Assembly (NCBI GenBank): GCA_038214135.1
Contig: JBBQSD010000027.1
Span: 1 to 56,165, forward strand
DNA from: JANLSE01 sp038214135
Lineage (GTDB): Bacteria; Chloroflexota; Chloroflexia; Chloroflexales; Roseiflexaceae
Direction: 5' to 3'
DNA length: 56,165 nt
The translations under genes and the position numbers were made by a program. Numbering within the stretch: the stretch's first letter is position 1; the number at the start of each line of letters is the position of its first letter. Shown here one piece after another: positions 35,329 through 44,616 of the stretch. The notes under the pieces are model-generated. The model did not search any database. It saw nothing but the letters and a program-made list of their open reading frames with translations, and had not been told where the DNA came from.

Positions 35329-36765
35329 CTATGTAAATAACGAATCAACAGCAGCAACAAGCTGGCGCAAGTTGCTGACGTGATGGACGGCATCACACAA
35401 TGGCTGGTACTTGAGCATATCGCTGCTCAGGCTGCCTGGATCATAGCGGCCCCACAGTGATGGATGTTCGGGATTGAACCAGACGACGCGGCGGGCGCGT
35501 TGTTTGAGCCGATGCATGTGTTCGAGGCCTGGATCATTGTCGTTATTGCGCCCATCGCCCAGGATGATCACTGTGGTGCGATGATCAACCGCACCGGCAT
35601 GTTCGTTCATGAACTCTTTCAGGCTGTTGCCAAGATCAGTGCTGTAGCTGCGCTTTGAGTAGACATTCTCCATCACCTGATCGATTGCCTGTTCAGGGCG
35701 GTGCTCGTTAAAATACGTACTGATATCATAGATCGTCTCGATAAAGGCAAATGAACGGGTGTTGCTGACCTGATCCTGCAATGTGTAGACCATCAGCAGC
35801 AAGAATCGCACGACTTCTTCGGTCGATTTGCTGCGATCACAGATCACAACCAGGCGCGGCTTGAGGTGCTTGCGCCGATGGCGAATATCAATCGGCACAC
35901 CCTGGAAGCGTAGATTGGCGCGGATGGTGCCCTTGGCATCCAGCGAACCCTTGCGCGCTCGCTTCTGGCGCAATGCAGCCCGTGAACGCAACTGGGCTGC
36001 CAGCCGCGACACAATCGCCCGCAGATCCTCGCTCTGTTCACGGCTCATGTGCTCGAATGGCGTATCCATCAGATCCTCGGGCGGCTGACGGCGCTGCTCC
36101 GCGGTTTGGCGGGTCATTTGCTGACCAAGTTCACGGGCGATCTGTTGGGCCAGTGCGCTCTGATTGGCGCGAGCCTCCTGTTCGAGCTGTTGGAGTTGCT
36201 CCTCGCTAATTCCCGCCTCGCGCAGTTTGTCCATCAGTTCGCGCAACATCTCATCGAGTTTATCGAATTCTAGCTCGCGCATGGCCTGGCGCATCGCCCG
36301 CTGAAGCGCCCATTGGCTGAATGGCATACCGCGCATTGGCATGCCCGGCATCGGGTTCTGCATCGGGCTGGTTTGTTCAAGCAATTGCTGGAGTTGCTCA
36401 CGGGTCAGGTTCTGGCCGGTCATCATGGCCTCAAACAACTCACGCAATTGTTCGGGCGTCATGTTTTCGAGCATCTCCATGAGCTGTTGCATCATCTGCT
36501 CACGCTGCTCATCGCTCATCCCGCCACCCGTTTGTTGAAGCGGCGGCGGATCACCCTCGCTGAAATAATCGTGAAATAGCTTATCGAAGGTCGGCAAATC
36601 GCGGGGTTCCTTGACCAGCGTTGCGCGTAATGCCGAGCGGAACCAATCCTTTGTGCCGATTCCAGCAGCCTCAATCGCCCGCATCGCATCGGCGGTTTCG
36701 GCAATCGAGACCCGTACTCCCGCCGCACGCAGGGCTGTAATAAAATCGATGACACGCTGATCCAT
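35329..36765 (-). CDS. VWA (CoxE-like) domain protein
   Basis: A 478-aa partner of MoxR ATPases. The N-terminal domain (~1-70) is VIDFITALRAAGVRVS. A Gln/Met/Glu-rich helical region follows (~85-250, LMEMLENMTPEQLRELFEAM, QNPMPGMPMRGM). A C-terminal VWA domain has the MIDAS motif D-R-S-K-S (D ~310) and VIILGDGRNND. MoxR/VWA pairs act as chaperones for metal-cofactor insertion or complex assembly; CoxE acts in CO dehydrogenase maturation, but no CODH genes are here. It follows the MoxR gene by 222 bp containing a duplicated hairpin. Confidence 0.88.
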   Translation of the reverse strand: MDQRVIDFITALRAAGVRVSIAETADAMRAIEAAGIGTKDWFRSALRATLVKEPRDLPTFDKLFHDYFSEGDPPPLQQTGGGMSDEQREQMMQQLMEMLENMTPEQLRELFEAMMTGQNLTREQLQQLLEQTSPMQNPMPGMPMRGMPFSQWALQRAMRQAMRELEFDKLDEMLRELMDKLREAGISEEQLQQLEQEARANQSALAQQIARELGQQMTRQTAEQRRQPPEDLMDTPFEHMSREQSEDLRAIVSRLAAQLRSRAALRQKRARKGSLDAKGTIRANLRFQGVPIDIRHRRKHLKPRLVVICDRSKSTEEVVRFLLLMVYTLQDQVSNTRSFAFIETIYDISTYFNEHRPEQAIDQVMENVYSKRSYSTDLGNSLKEFMNEHAGAVDHRTTVIILGDGRNNDNDPGLEHMHRLKQRARRVVWFNPEHPSLWGRYDPGSLSSDMLKYQPLCDAVHHVSNLRQLVAAVDSLFT

Positions 36766-36836
36766 GGTTTACCTCGATCTGAGATTTGCTTCATCCTACA
36801 CCCCTCACCCCAACCCCTCTCCCACGTTGGGAAGAG

Positions 36837-36984
36837 GGGCCATGACTCTTCTTTGAGCCATTGCTGCCCTTCTCCCTGGCAATGGGAGAAGGGGCCGGGG
36901 GATGACAACGACAAAGGGCCATGACTCTTCTTTGAGCCATTGCTGCCCTTCTCCCTGGCAATGGGAGAAGGGGCCGGGGGATGA
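36837..36984. repeat. Two perfect 69-bp direct repeats with hairpins
   Basis: 36837-36905 and 36916-36984 appear identical, separated by 10 nt. Each contains CCCTTCTCCC-TGGCAAT-GGGAGAAGGG, an arm of the C/G-rich palindromic element. A partial palindromic element precedes them at 36799-36840. They lie between moxR and the VWA gene and may attenuate transcription into the latter. Confidence 0.85.
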
Positions 36985-36987
36985 GGG

Positions 36988-38010
36988 CTAATTCCGCCAC
37001 TCATCGGGATCACGGGTATCGCGTGGGCGGCGTTTCTCGCGGCGGCTCTCACCCGCATCGCCACCACGTCCGCTCTCCTCATCGCGGGCGATGGCCCGCT
37101 TGGCCTTTTGCAGATCGGTTTCGTATTTCAGCAACACATTCAGTGTGGTTTCGAGGGTCTGTCGATCCAGGCTCTTGACATTCATTACCATGAGTGCCTT
37201 GGCCCAATCGATTGTCTCGGAAACGCTTGGGTGCTTCTTCAGATCCATGCTGCGCAGACGCTGAACGAGTTCGACGGCCTGCTGCGCCAGTTTTGGTGAA
37301 AGCCCTGGCACTTTCAGGCTGATGATCTGCCGCTCAACCTCGGCTGTCGGGTAATCGACATGAATATACAGGCAGCGCCGTTTGAGTGCTTCGGAAAGCT
37401 CCCGCGTGTTATTGCTTGTCAGCAACACATTCGGCTGATGCTTGGCCTTGATTGTGCCAAGTTCTGGCACGCTGACCTGAAAATCGCTGAGGATTTCCAG
37501 CAGAAAGGCCTCAAACTCAGCATCGGCCCGATCAATCTCATCGATCAATAGCGTCACCGGTTTATCGCTGGTGATTGCCTTGAGCAGCGGGCGCGGCAAC
37601 AAGAAGCGCGTCGAGAAGAATACATCCTCTTCTTTTGCCAATCGGTCGGCTGCTTCGCCAAGGCTGGCAGCGCCGGATAGCACATCGCTGAGTTTATCGC
37701 GCAGCAGCTGGGTATACAGCAACTGCTTGGCATATTCCCATTCATACAGCGCCTTGGTTTCGTCGAGACCCTCATAGCACTGCAAACGTATCAACTCACG
37801 GCCCGTCGCAGCCGCCCAGACCTTGGCCAGTTCTGTTTTGCCAACACCAGCCGGGCCTTCTGCCAGAATTGGCTTGCCCAGCCGCTCGGAAAGGAATATC
37901 ACTGTTGCGATCTCATCGGAGGCAATATATTGTTGCGAGCCGAGACTTTCGCGCACTGCTGTGATATCGTTGTGCATGGAATTGCCCTTTCTATTGAAGA
38001 AGAAGCGCAT
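36988..38010 (-). CDS. MoxR family AAA+ ATPase
   Basis: A 340-aa AAA+ ATPase. Walker A GPAGVGKT (~52-59), Walker B LLIDEIDRAD, sensor 1 LTSNNTREL, arginine-finger region EALKRRC, and a highly charged tail (ESGRGGDAGESRREKRRPR). The ATG at 38010 has GGAGGG 4 nt upstream; an in-frame ATG at 37977 with AGGG further upstream is an alternative that would give a start nearer the family norm. It lies in a row with the metallophosphoesterase upstream and VWA gene downstream, as in typical MoxR-VWA operons. Confidence 0.9.
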   Translation of the reverse strand: MRFFFNRKGNSMHNDITAVRESLGSQQYIASDEIATVIFLSERLGKPILAEGPAGVGKTELAKVWAAATGRELIRLQCYEGLDETKALYEWEYAKQLLYTQLLRDKLSDVLSGAASLGEAADRLAKEEDVFFSTRFLLPRPLLKAITSDKPVTLLIDEIDRADAEFEAFLLEILSDFQVSVPELGTIKAKHQPNVLLTSNNTRELSEALKRRCLYIHVDYPTAEVERQIISLKVPGLSPKLAQQAVELVQRLRSMDLKKHPSVSETIDWAKALMVMNVKSLDRQTLETTLNVLLKYETDLQKAKRAIARDEESGRGGDAGESRREKRRPRDTRDPDEWRN

Positions 38011-38052
38011 ATCGCCCTCCGACGCAGAACGCGTAAATGCTCGGTTATTGGG

Positions 38053-38084
38053 CCGTAGAGACGCAAAATCTTGCGTCTCTACGG
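38053..38084. repeat. 14-bp hairpin CCGTAGAGACGCAA/TTGCGTCTCTACGG
   Basis: A perfect inverted repeat with AATC loop overlapping the end of the metallophosphoesterase gene. Related halves occur near 27281 and in the coding sequence at 53466-53490, so it belongs to a dispersed family. Confidence 0.75.
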
Positions 38085-38927
38085 CGGCCCATAGATTGTA
38101 TGCTTTAGTGTTCCCGCAAGATCATCGCTATCGAATGTCACAGCCTGCAGGCGTTGCGGATCGCGCCCTGGATTGATGCACCATGTTGCGCCAATCTGGC
38201 AGGCATATTGCCCGCTGAGTGCCGGCGCTTCGTGAATATGGCCATGCAGTGTGAGCGGTGGCTGATGCTGCTCGATAAAGGCTCTTAGCCCATGGCTACC
38301 AACATGCCGCTGGCCAGCCATCAGATCGAGCGGTGTATCGGCTGGTGGCGTATGGCAGACATAGATTGTGTGTGTTGGTTCGCTGAGCATTGCCAGTTCC
38401 GCCAGTTCGGTTGCGATCTGCTGGCGTTCATCGAACTGCCATTGCTCAAGTGGAACAAGCCCGGTTGCATTGCTGATGTAGGCCCTCCCAAAACTCGCCG
38501 CCCGCCGCGATCCCGCATCAGGGCGCTCATAATCCTTCATGCTAAATGGAGTCGGCGGAACACACGCATACCCAGCAATCCATAATCCCGATTGATTCAG
38601 GCTAAAGGTGCGCCCGTGCAGTGCATAGGCCAGCCGATCCGTTTCGAGATCGGCAAGCCCAGCGATTGCAGCCGCCCAATCATCATTACCAGCCAATAGA
38701 AACACATCAACAGCGGGATGGGTGCTGTGGAAGCGCTCAAGCAACGGGCGAATCTCACGCTCAATGAAGCTGCGTTGGCTGTGGACAGCCCGATCTGCGC
38801 GTGGTTCGTGCGGAAGCAGATCGCCACCGACAACCACTGCCTGTGCACCACTCTCAGCAGCCAGATCGAGCAGGGCACGATAGAGGGCAACATTGCCGTG
38901 CAGATCAGCGGCATAGGCCAGGCGCAT
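38079..38927 (-). CDS. Calcineurin-like metallophosphoesterase
   Basis: A 282-aa two-metal phosphoesterase. Motifs in order: D8-L-H10 (AADLHGN), VVVGGDLLP, LAGNDDW (the usual GNHD His is replaced by Asp), YVCHTPP and HGHIHEAP. The GNDD variant also occurs in a subgroup of the family. Substrate unknown. It is the promoter-proximal gene of a possible operon with moxR and the VWA gene; the next start lies 68 nt after its stop. Confidence 0.88.
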   Translation of the reverse strand: MRLAYAADLHGNVALYRALLDLAAESGAQAVVVGGDLLPHEPRADRAVHSQRSFIEREIRPLLERFHSTHPAVDVFLLAGNDDWAAAIAGLADLETDRLAYALHGRTFSLNQSGLWIAGYACVPPTPFSMKDYERPDAGSRRAASFGRAYISNATGLVPLEQWQFDERQQIATELAELAMLSEPTHTIYVCHTPPADTPLDLMAGQRHVGSHGLRAFIEQHQPPLTLHGHIHEAPALSGQYACQIGATWCINPGRDPQRLQAVTFDSDDLAGTLKHTIYGPP

Positions 38928-38957
38928 CGGCTACCTCGGGTGGGAAATCATATTCTT

Positions 38958-38966
38958 ATTATAGCA
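38958..38966 (-). promoter_or_regulatory. Extended -10 promoter for the metallophosphoesterase-moxR-VWA row
   Basis: On the minus strand TGC-TATAAT lies 30 nt before the ATG at 38927. No clear -35. Confidence 0.45.
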
Positions 38967-39078
38967 CGCAAGATTTGAATTTGGCGGTTCTGGGGAAGGG
39001 GGATTTTGGGATGAGCATCGAGCTAACATCAGTACATGTTTATGGAATGAGGAACTCGTGATAGGCACCTGGCAGGAG

Positions 39079-39360
39079 TTACTCAATGGCATCCCGAATA
39101 GCAGTACTATGCGGTTGTATGCGTGGCCATGAGGTAGTGCTCAATACGAAGATACTCAATCGGCGACCTGTTCATTGTTGCTGGTATTTAAGGTTCTGAT
39201 CGGTCGTGATAAACACATCAAATCCCTGCTGTTCAGCAACTTCGAGAAGCTGACCATTGACGAGGGTTGACCAACCTTGTTCGTATACTGTAACAACACC
39301 ATGATTGGTTAGAGCGCGACGAAGCGGAACGGGAACCCCTTGATCAAAGAGAATATTCAT
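39079..39360 (-). pseudogene. DUF5615 PIN-like toxin interrupted by a TGA
   Basis: The frame opens at ATG 39360 (MNILFDQGVPVPLRRAL ... FDVFITTDQNLKYQQQ) and stops at TGA (39174-39172) after 62 codons. Beyond the TGA the same frame continues with the family C-terminus (TGRRLSIFVLSTTSWPRIQ) to a TAA at 39079, giving 93 codons. A TTA-to-TGA change would restore a Leu common at that place. The start overlaps the DUF433 stop (TGATG). Family members are PIN-fold nucleases of toxin-antitoxin pairs. Either the toxin is dead, or there is a sequencing error. Confidence 0.72.
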
Positions 39361-39584
39361 CAAGCCACTGCCCTGGTAAAAACCTGCATCTCGTAGGTCA
39401 GAAGCTCCTGAACTTGTGCTCGTGTGACCCCTGGAAACCATTCCAGAAATTGATCAAGAGTTGCCCCATCACGAAGATTCTCAAAGAGCGCCGTCACTGG
39501 GACGCGGGTACCACGAAACACCCATGTACCACTCACCTTCTGCGAATCGCGCTCAATGGCAGGAAGCAATTCCCAATCGTGCAT
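39360..39584 (-). CDS. DUF433 antitoxin
   Basis: A 74-aa protein with the DUF433 fold (VFRGTRVPVTALFENLRDGATLDQFLEWFPGV split by family motifs GTRVPV and FLEWFPGV), a small winged-helix type often paired with DUF5615. AGGAGG precedes the ATG closely. Expected to bind the toxin and repress the operon. Intact, unlike its toxin. Confidence 0.88.
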   Translation of the reverse strand: MHDWELLPAIERDSQKVSGTWVFRGTRVPVTALFENLRDGATLDQFLEWFPGVTRAQVQELLTYEMQVFTRAVA

Positions 39585-40138
39585 CTGACCCTCCTTCGTT
39601 CAGGCACCGGCACAATGAACAAGCGTATTGTAGCACACGAGAAATCCCTCGGCGTGATAGTAGGTGAACCTATGGCTCAGGGTTCTACGCTGGTAGCATC
39701 CTGGGTCGGGTGGTTCGTAAACCGCCCACGATTGGGGATATTGCCGGAACAACAATGACAACGATGTGGTAGAGGCGCAGCAGCTTCCACATGCCAAGTC
39801 GTTTCTATAGCAGAGCTGCTGCTGCGCCCTACGGATGATCAACGATGGCTACGTTGTCTCACGGATTACACCCGTGTATATTGTTTACGAACCGCCCTAC
39901 GGCATTTGGGTGTGATGATCTGGCATTCTGAGCAGCCTGCGGCAAGGGGCCGATCCATCCCTAGCCGTGCGGCTTCAGCCCGCAGTGTGCAAGCGATTCA
40001 TACCCGATGAAATATGCAATCTTCGTCAGCCACCTGGCTTGTCATCGTGGGTGGTTCACGAACCGCCCACTACCCCATGGTGGCATCATCGCTGCCCATT
40101 GCAAACCATTATGCTACACTCCGTAACTCATCTGCTGC
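39585..40138. other. Gene-free stretch with short palindromic repeats
   Basis: About 550 bp with no credible gene. It contains GGTTCGTAAACC (39712-39723), a CAGCAG-rich imperfect hairpin near 39776-39832 and GGTTCACGAACC (40056-40067), the last related to the palindrome multiplied at 44617. Confidence 0.55.
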
Positions 40139-40168
40139 TTGCCGCCCGCCCTTGTAGGCTGCTATACT
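40139..40168 (+). promoter_or_regulatory. Promoter for the DUF4129 gene
   Basis: TTGCCG (40139-40144), 18-bp spacer, TATACT (40163-40168), with AGGAG between it and the ATG at 40200. Confidence 0.45.
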
Positions 40169-40199
40169 GTTGCTGGCAACCTAGCAGGAGCATCAGCGC

Positions 40200-41177
40200 A
40201 TGGGTTTGAAGCAACAAACCGGCCTTCGCAGTAACCATCTGATACTGGCGGTTATGGCTGTGTTGCTGGCAACCCTCCTTCTGTCAAGCGCTGGGCGTGT
40301 TGGCGCGCAATCCCTCGATCCAGATCCACAAACCTATGCATCCTGGGTTCGTGAGTCGTTGGCTGCTGCGCGGCGTGGCGACCGAATCGGCCTTGAAGAA
40401 ACTGGCAAGCGGCTGATCAGTACCACGCGAGTGCAGCTCCCCAATGGTGGCGGCATCTCGGTCGATAATTCCTGGCTTCGTGATGAACTAGCCCGCCCGA
40501 ATCCCGATACCAAACTGATTGCCGAACGACTTGGTGCCCTGGCCGATGCCCTCGCCCAACCACCAAACGCAGCCCCAGCGGATGCCCTGAAGCGCTTGCA
40601 GGCCATTCTCGCCGCACCACCATATAGCCGCCCGCAACCAGCTCCGCCGCCAGCCTGGCTGACTGCATTCCTCAACTGGCTTGGCCGGATTATTGAAGCC
40701 ATCCTCCGCCCGCTTGGAGCCGTCGCACCAGGCACCGCCAATGTCGTTGCATGGGCGATTGGCCTGATCGGCCTGGCTGCCTTGATCGCCGTGATTGTCT
40801 ATCTGCTGGCCGGATTGCGGCGCGGCGTGATTGCCGAAGCCCGCCCGCCCACCGATGATCCAGAGGCCAATCTGACAGCCCGTGAGGCGTTGGATCAGGC
40901 CAGCATTCTGGCCCGCGATGGCGATTACCGTACTGCGGTGCGCTTCCTGTATCTGGCAGCTTTGCTTAGGCTCGATGAGCGCGGCCTGCTGCGCTACGAC
41001 CGAGCATTGACCAATCGTGAGTATCTTGAGCGAATTGGCGATAACCCGAAACTCCAGGCCGCGCTCCAGCCGATTGTCGAAACCTTCGATAGCGTCTGGT
41101 ATGGCTCCACACCGCTCGATCCAATCGCCTTTGAGGCCTATCGTGCCAGCGTTGAGCGGCTGGGGAGGGATGCATGA
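40200..41177 (+). CDS. DUF4129 domain protein
   Basis: A 325-aa envelope protein: signal peptide or anchor (~15-35, LAVMAVLLATLLLSSAG), an external helical region, a Pro-rich linker, a second membrane segment (~182-206, VVAWAIGLIGLAALIAVIVYLL), and a C-terminal cytoplasmic DUF4129 domain (FLYLAALLRLDERGLL, RALTNREYL). DUF4129 proteins lie with MoxR, DUF4350 and DUF58 genes in many bacteria, suggesting an envelope or extracellular-protein maturation system. Overlaps the next gene by 4 nt (ATGA). Confidence 0.85.
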   Translation: MGLKQQTGLRSNHLILAVMAVLLATLLLSSAGRVGAQSLDPDPQTYASWVRESLAAARRGDRIGLEETGKRLISTTRVQLPNGGGISVDNSWLRDELARPNPDTKLIAERLGALADALAQPPNAAPADALKRLQAILAAPPYSRPQPAPPPAWLTAFLNWLGRIIEAILRPLGAVAPGTANVVAWAIGLIGLAALIAVIVYLLAGLRRGVIAEARPPTDDPEANLTAREALDQASILARDGDYRTAVRFLYLAALLRLDERGLLRYDRALTNREYLERIGDNPKLQAALQPIVETFDSVWYGSTPLDPIAFEAYRASVERLGRDA

Positions 41178-42328
41178 GCGCTCGACGCGATATTCTGATC
41201 CTGATTGGGCTGTTTCTGGCACTGGTTCTGTTCATTGCATATGGGCCGGGCCGCCAGCCACCAGCGCCTGCCAGTGCACCAACCACCCACTCGACATCTG
41301 AAGAAGGTGCCCAAGCTCTTTATGAATGGGTCGGGCGGATGGGCTATGAACCCGAGCGGCTTGAATACCGCGAGTTTAGTTTAGAACAGAGCGATAGTGC
41401 GCTGATCATCCTCAGCCCGCCACAGGCCGTTACGCCCGAACAAGCCCGAACAACCCTGGATTGGGTCGAACAGGGTGGCACACTCATTCTGGCCGATGAT
41501 ACATCGGCGCTGCTTGGCGATAATAATGCCCTACTAGCCGAGCTCAAGGTCAATATCCAGGTGTATACTGGCACGGTTGTGATCGAACAAGCCGCACCAC
41601 TGCAACCGGCCCTGGATCAGCCACTTGTAAGTAGCGCGAATGTGCAAGCCGGGCGGGTTCTAGCCCCACAGCGCAATGATTATGCCCCATTACTGGGAAC
41701 GCCCAATGAGCTGCTGGTGGCGGGCATTCACTATGGTGCCGGGTATGTCTACATGAGCGCGACATCCTACCCGTTTACCAATGGCGGCCTGCGCGACGAG
41801 CAGAATGCGCGCTTGGTTCTGAATATGCTGCGGCGCGTTCCGCCTGGCGGGCGCATCCTGTTCGATGAAATCCATCATGGCTATATCCAGCCACCATCAA
41901 CGACGACAACGGTGCTTGGCACGCCATGGGGCTGGGCTGGAACCTATGCCATTCTGGCAATTGCGGCCTATCTTGTTCTGAGCGGGCGAAGGTTTGGTCG
42001 GCCAATTCCACTGGCAGAAGAAACCCAACGCCGTAGTAGTGCCGAGTATATCGAGAGTATCGCCGATCTGCTCCAGCGCGGCGGCAAACGGGCCTATGTC
42101 ATGCAGCACTATCATCAGAGCATCAAACGCCGCCTCGCCCGTAGCTCAGGAATCAACCCTGCAACAGAAGATGTTGATTTCGTTCGTGAATTAGCGCGTA
42201 TTCGCGATATTGATCAGCCAGCGTTGCTTGGCCTGCTCGCCCGTTTGCGTAACCAGCAGACCAACGAACAGGGTATGTTGGCGGCAATTGCCGAGGCAGA
42301 GGCAATGCTGGCGAGGAATACAAAGTAG
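41174..42328 (+). CDS. DUF4350 domain protein
   Basis: A 384-aa protein with an N-terminal membrane segment (~7-25), a DUF4350 domain (~38-235: TSEEGAQALYEWVGRMGY, QGGTLILADD, GGRILFDEIHHGY), a second membrane segment (~255-277) and a cytoplasmic helical tail. The fold of DUF4350 resembles glutamine-amidotransferase-like/GldG domains. It is translationally coupled to the DUF4129 gene. Function unknown. Confidence 0.85.
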   Translation: MSARRDILILIGLFLALVLFIAYGPGRQPPAPASAPTTHSTSEEGAQALYEWVGRMGYEPERLEYREFSLEQSDSALIILSPPQAVTPEQARTTLDWVEQGGTLILADDTSALLGDNNALLAELKVNIQVYTGTVVIEQAAPLQPALDQPLVSSANVQAGRVLAPQRNDYAPLLGTPNELLVAGIHYGAGYVYMSATSYPFTNGGLRDEQNARLVLNMLRRVPPGGRILFDEIHHGYIQPPSTTTTVLGTPWGWAGTYAILAIAAYLVLSGRRFGRPIPLAEETQRRSSAEYIESIADLLQRGGKRAYVMQHYHQSIKRRLARSSGINPATEDVDFVRELARIRDIDQPALLGLLARLRNQQTNEQGMLAAIAEAEAMLARNTK

Positions 42329-42610
42329 CAAGCTGTTATGTCATCATGGGTATGCCATCATCGGAGATCCACTCAGGATGACATGGCAATGGTATGATGT
42401 ATGTTCTGGCACCATCGGCCATGTGGATAGGACGCGCCAATGTGTGCGCCCTCACGCTCTCAGTGGGTATCATCGTATGGTCACGGTGGGCAGACACGCC
42501 GGTCTGCCCCTACACATCGGCGTATCATAGAATGTCACGTCTATTCGAGGTGCAACGGCACATCGCATCGGCAAGGGTTGTTTGGTATTTCTTTACAACT
42601 GGAATAACCT

Positions 42611-43564
42611 ATGCGCCAATCGTTCCAACAAGCCATCGCACTTCTCGATCAAGGCTTCGCCATCTACCGCCATAACATCGGGGCATTCCTGCTGATTGCC
42701 TTCGGCTGGTTTGTTCCGACAGCAATCATGGTTGGGCTGGTAACGGCGGCATCTTCCTGGCTGAACAGCATGGTCGAACTAGCAATCGTCCTGGCGATCA
42801 GCCTGTTGGCATTGCCACTCACCATCTATCTGATTGTTGGGCTTTCACGGGTTGCCGATGATGCCATTGCAGAGCGGCCAATCAATCTGCGGGCAGCACT
42901 GGCGCTGCATCCATTGCGGGCGATTGGCATGAGTGTGTTCACGGTGATTTTCTCAATCCTGACCCAGATTATCACTGGTGTATTGGTGATGGTGTGCGTC
43001 TGCCCAATCTATGTAGTCGGGTTATTTGGCATTGGGCTGCTCTCAAGTGTCAGCAGTTCGAGTTCCGGGAGTATGGCGCTCGGCTTTGCTGCAATCGGTA
43101 TCTTTTTTGGCGGAGCCTACCTGCTGGTATTGGTGGTTGGCGGAGCTGGGTATAGCAGCCTGGTGTATGCACTGCAACCATGGGCGCTCGAACGGCTGCG
43201 TTTTGGTGAAGCGATCCAGCGCAGCCTCGATCTGGTTGGCTATCGCTTCCGCAGCAATAGCATCGTATGGGGTTTAGCAGCCATACTCCTGGCCGCCGCC
43301 GGGTTGAGTGTCGCGATTGTGATTGGGCTGCTCATCCCACTCCCGACGATCTGGCTGCTTGGTGAAAGCTCATTGATCGCCCAGGCCGTCACAGTTGCCG
43401 CATGGCTGGCTGCGCTTGTGTTTGTTCTTCCGCCACTGCCGATCTGGATGGCGCTGCTGTACCGCCGCAATATGCTGGCCCGCAGTGGGGCCGATTTAGT
43501 TGCCAGAATTGATGCCTGGGAGCAGGGTGTAGTACCGAGCGAGGGGATAGCGCAGCAGGGGTAA
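42611..43564 (+). CDS. Polytopic membrane protein (DUF975/GDPD-membrane-domain-like)
   Basis: A 317-aa protein with about six to seven membrane helices. The N-terminal RQSFQQAIALLDQGFAIYRHN and the internal LRFGEAIQRSLDLVGYRF repeat a pattern seen in glycerophosphodiesterase membrane-domain and related families (helix plus 'al..s..l...f'). No enzyme motif. The gap before it (42329-42610) contains a GGGCAGAC/GTCTGCCC hairpin near 42490-42511. It lies between DUF4350 and MoxR in the same direction and is likely part of that system. Confidence 0.7.
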   Translation: MRQSFQQAIALLDQGFAIYRHNIGAFLLIAFGWFVPTAIMVGLVTAASSWLNSMVELAIVLAISLLALPLTIYLIVGLSRVADDAIAERPINLRAALALHPLRAIGMSVFTVIFSILTQIITGVLVMVCVCPIYVVGLFGIGLLSSVSSSSSGSMALGFAAIGIFFGGAYLLVLVVGGAGYSSLVYALQPWALERLRFGEAIQRSLDLVGYRFRSNSIVWGLAAILLAAAGLSVAIVIGLLIPLPTIWLLGESSLIAQAVTVAAWLAALVFVLPPLPIWMALLYRRNMLARSGADLVARIDAWEQGVVPSEGIAQQG

Positions 43565-43602
43565 GGGTATCTATTGCCATTCATCCTTCATATAGGAAGC
43601 AT

Positions 43603-44550
43603 ATGCTGACACAAGAAACCGCAAATCATATTCGCACCGAGGCAGGCCGCGTGCTTGTTGGGCAGGCCGATCCATTCACCCAGATACTGATTGCCCTGTT
43701 TAGTGGCGGGCATGTGCTGCTCGAAGGTGTGCCAGGCACCGCTAAAACGCTGATGGCCAAGACAATTGCGGCACTCACGCAGACCGAGTTCAAGCGGGTG
43801 CAGTTTACCCCCGATCTCATGCCATCTGATGTTGTTGGCACGCAGGTGTTCGAAATCGGCACCAGTGAGTTCCGGTTGCGCAAAGGGCCAATCTTCACCA
43901 ATATATTGCTTGGCGATGAGATCAACCGTGCGCCAGCCAAAACCCAGAGCGCGCTGCTGGAGGCCATGGAAGAGCGCCAGGTAACGATTGAGGGCCAGCG
44001 TCTGCTGCTTCCCGACCCATTCTTTGTGATTGCCACCCAGAATCCTGTTGAATATGAAGGAACCTACCCGCTGCCAGAAGCGCAGCTTGATCGATTTCTG
44101 TTCAAAGTGCTTGTCGAATATGCGCCCCAGGATGTCGAGATCGAGGTATTAAAGCGCTACCATCATGGCTTCGATGCCCGCCATCTGGAGCGCATGCAAC
44201 TGCAACCACAGATGAACCCCGATCTGCTGGCGCAATGCCGTAGTGAAATCGGGGCGGTACAGGTTGAGGATGGCATCCTCAAATACATCACCGATATCGC
44301 ACAAATCAGCCGCAAAAGCCTCGATCTTGTATTGGGCGGCAGCCCACGCGCATCAATCGGGCTATTATTGGCCGCCAAAACCTGGGCAGCAATGCAGGGC
44401 CGCAGCTTCGTCGTGCCGGATGATGTTAAATTCCTGGTGCGGCCCGTCTATCGCCATCGCATCATCCTCAAACCCGAGGCCGAGATCGAGGGCCTGACCC
44501 CCGACACCGCCATTCAACGGATGCTCGCTAAGGTCGAAGTGCCACGCTGA
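43603..44550 (+). CDS. MoxR family AAA+ ATPase (second)
   Basis: A 315-aa MoxR-proper ATPase: Walker A GVPGTAKT (~42-49), FTPDLMPSDVVGT, Walker B ILLGDEINRAPAKTQSALLEAM, sensor 1 ATQNPVEYEGTYPLPEAQLDRFLF and sensor 2 region GGSPRAS. It differs clearly from the MoxR at 36988, which lacks the LPEAQLDRF signature. Such genes are usually followed by a DUF58 gene; here the operon ends with a repeat array instead. Confidence 0.93.
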   Translation: MLTQETANHIRTEAGRVLVGQADPFTQILIALFSGGHVLLEGVPGTAKTLMAKTIAALTQTEFKRVQFTPDLMPSDVVGTQVFEIGTSEFRLRKGPIFTNILLGDEINRAPAKTQSALLEAMEERQVTIEGQRLLLPDPFFVIATQNPVEYEGTYPLPEAQLDRFLFKVLVEYAPQDVEIEVLKRYHHGFDARHLERMQLQPQMNPDLLAQCRSEIGAVQVEDGILKYITDIAQISRKSLDLVLGGSPRASIGLLLAAKTWAAMQGRSFVVPDDVKFLVRPVYRHRIILKPEAEIEGLTPDTAIQRMLAKVEVPR

Positions 44551-44616
44551 TGGCGTTGTGAGGGTGTGACGGAACGTTCTGCATGCGATGGTGCAACGAC
44601 CAATCATGGCCGTAGG

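Noticed and set aside
39172..39174. Selenocysteine codon in the DUF5615 gene
   Set aside because: The TGA replaces a Leu-type position of a PIN-like protein, no SECIS-like hairpin is evident, and a single base change explains it better.
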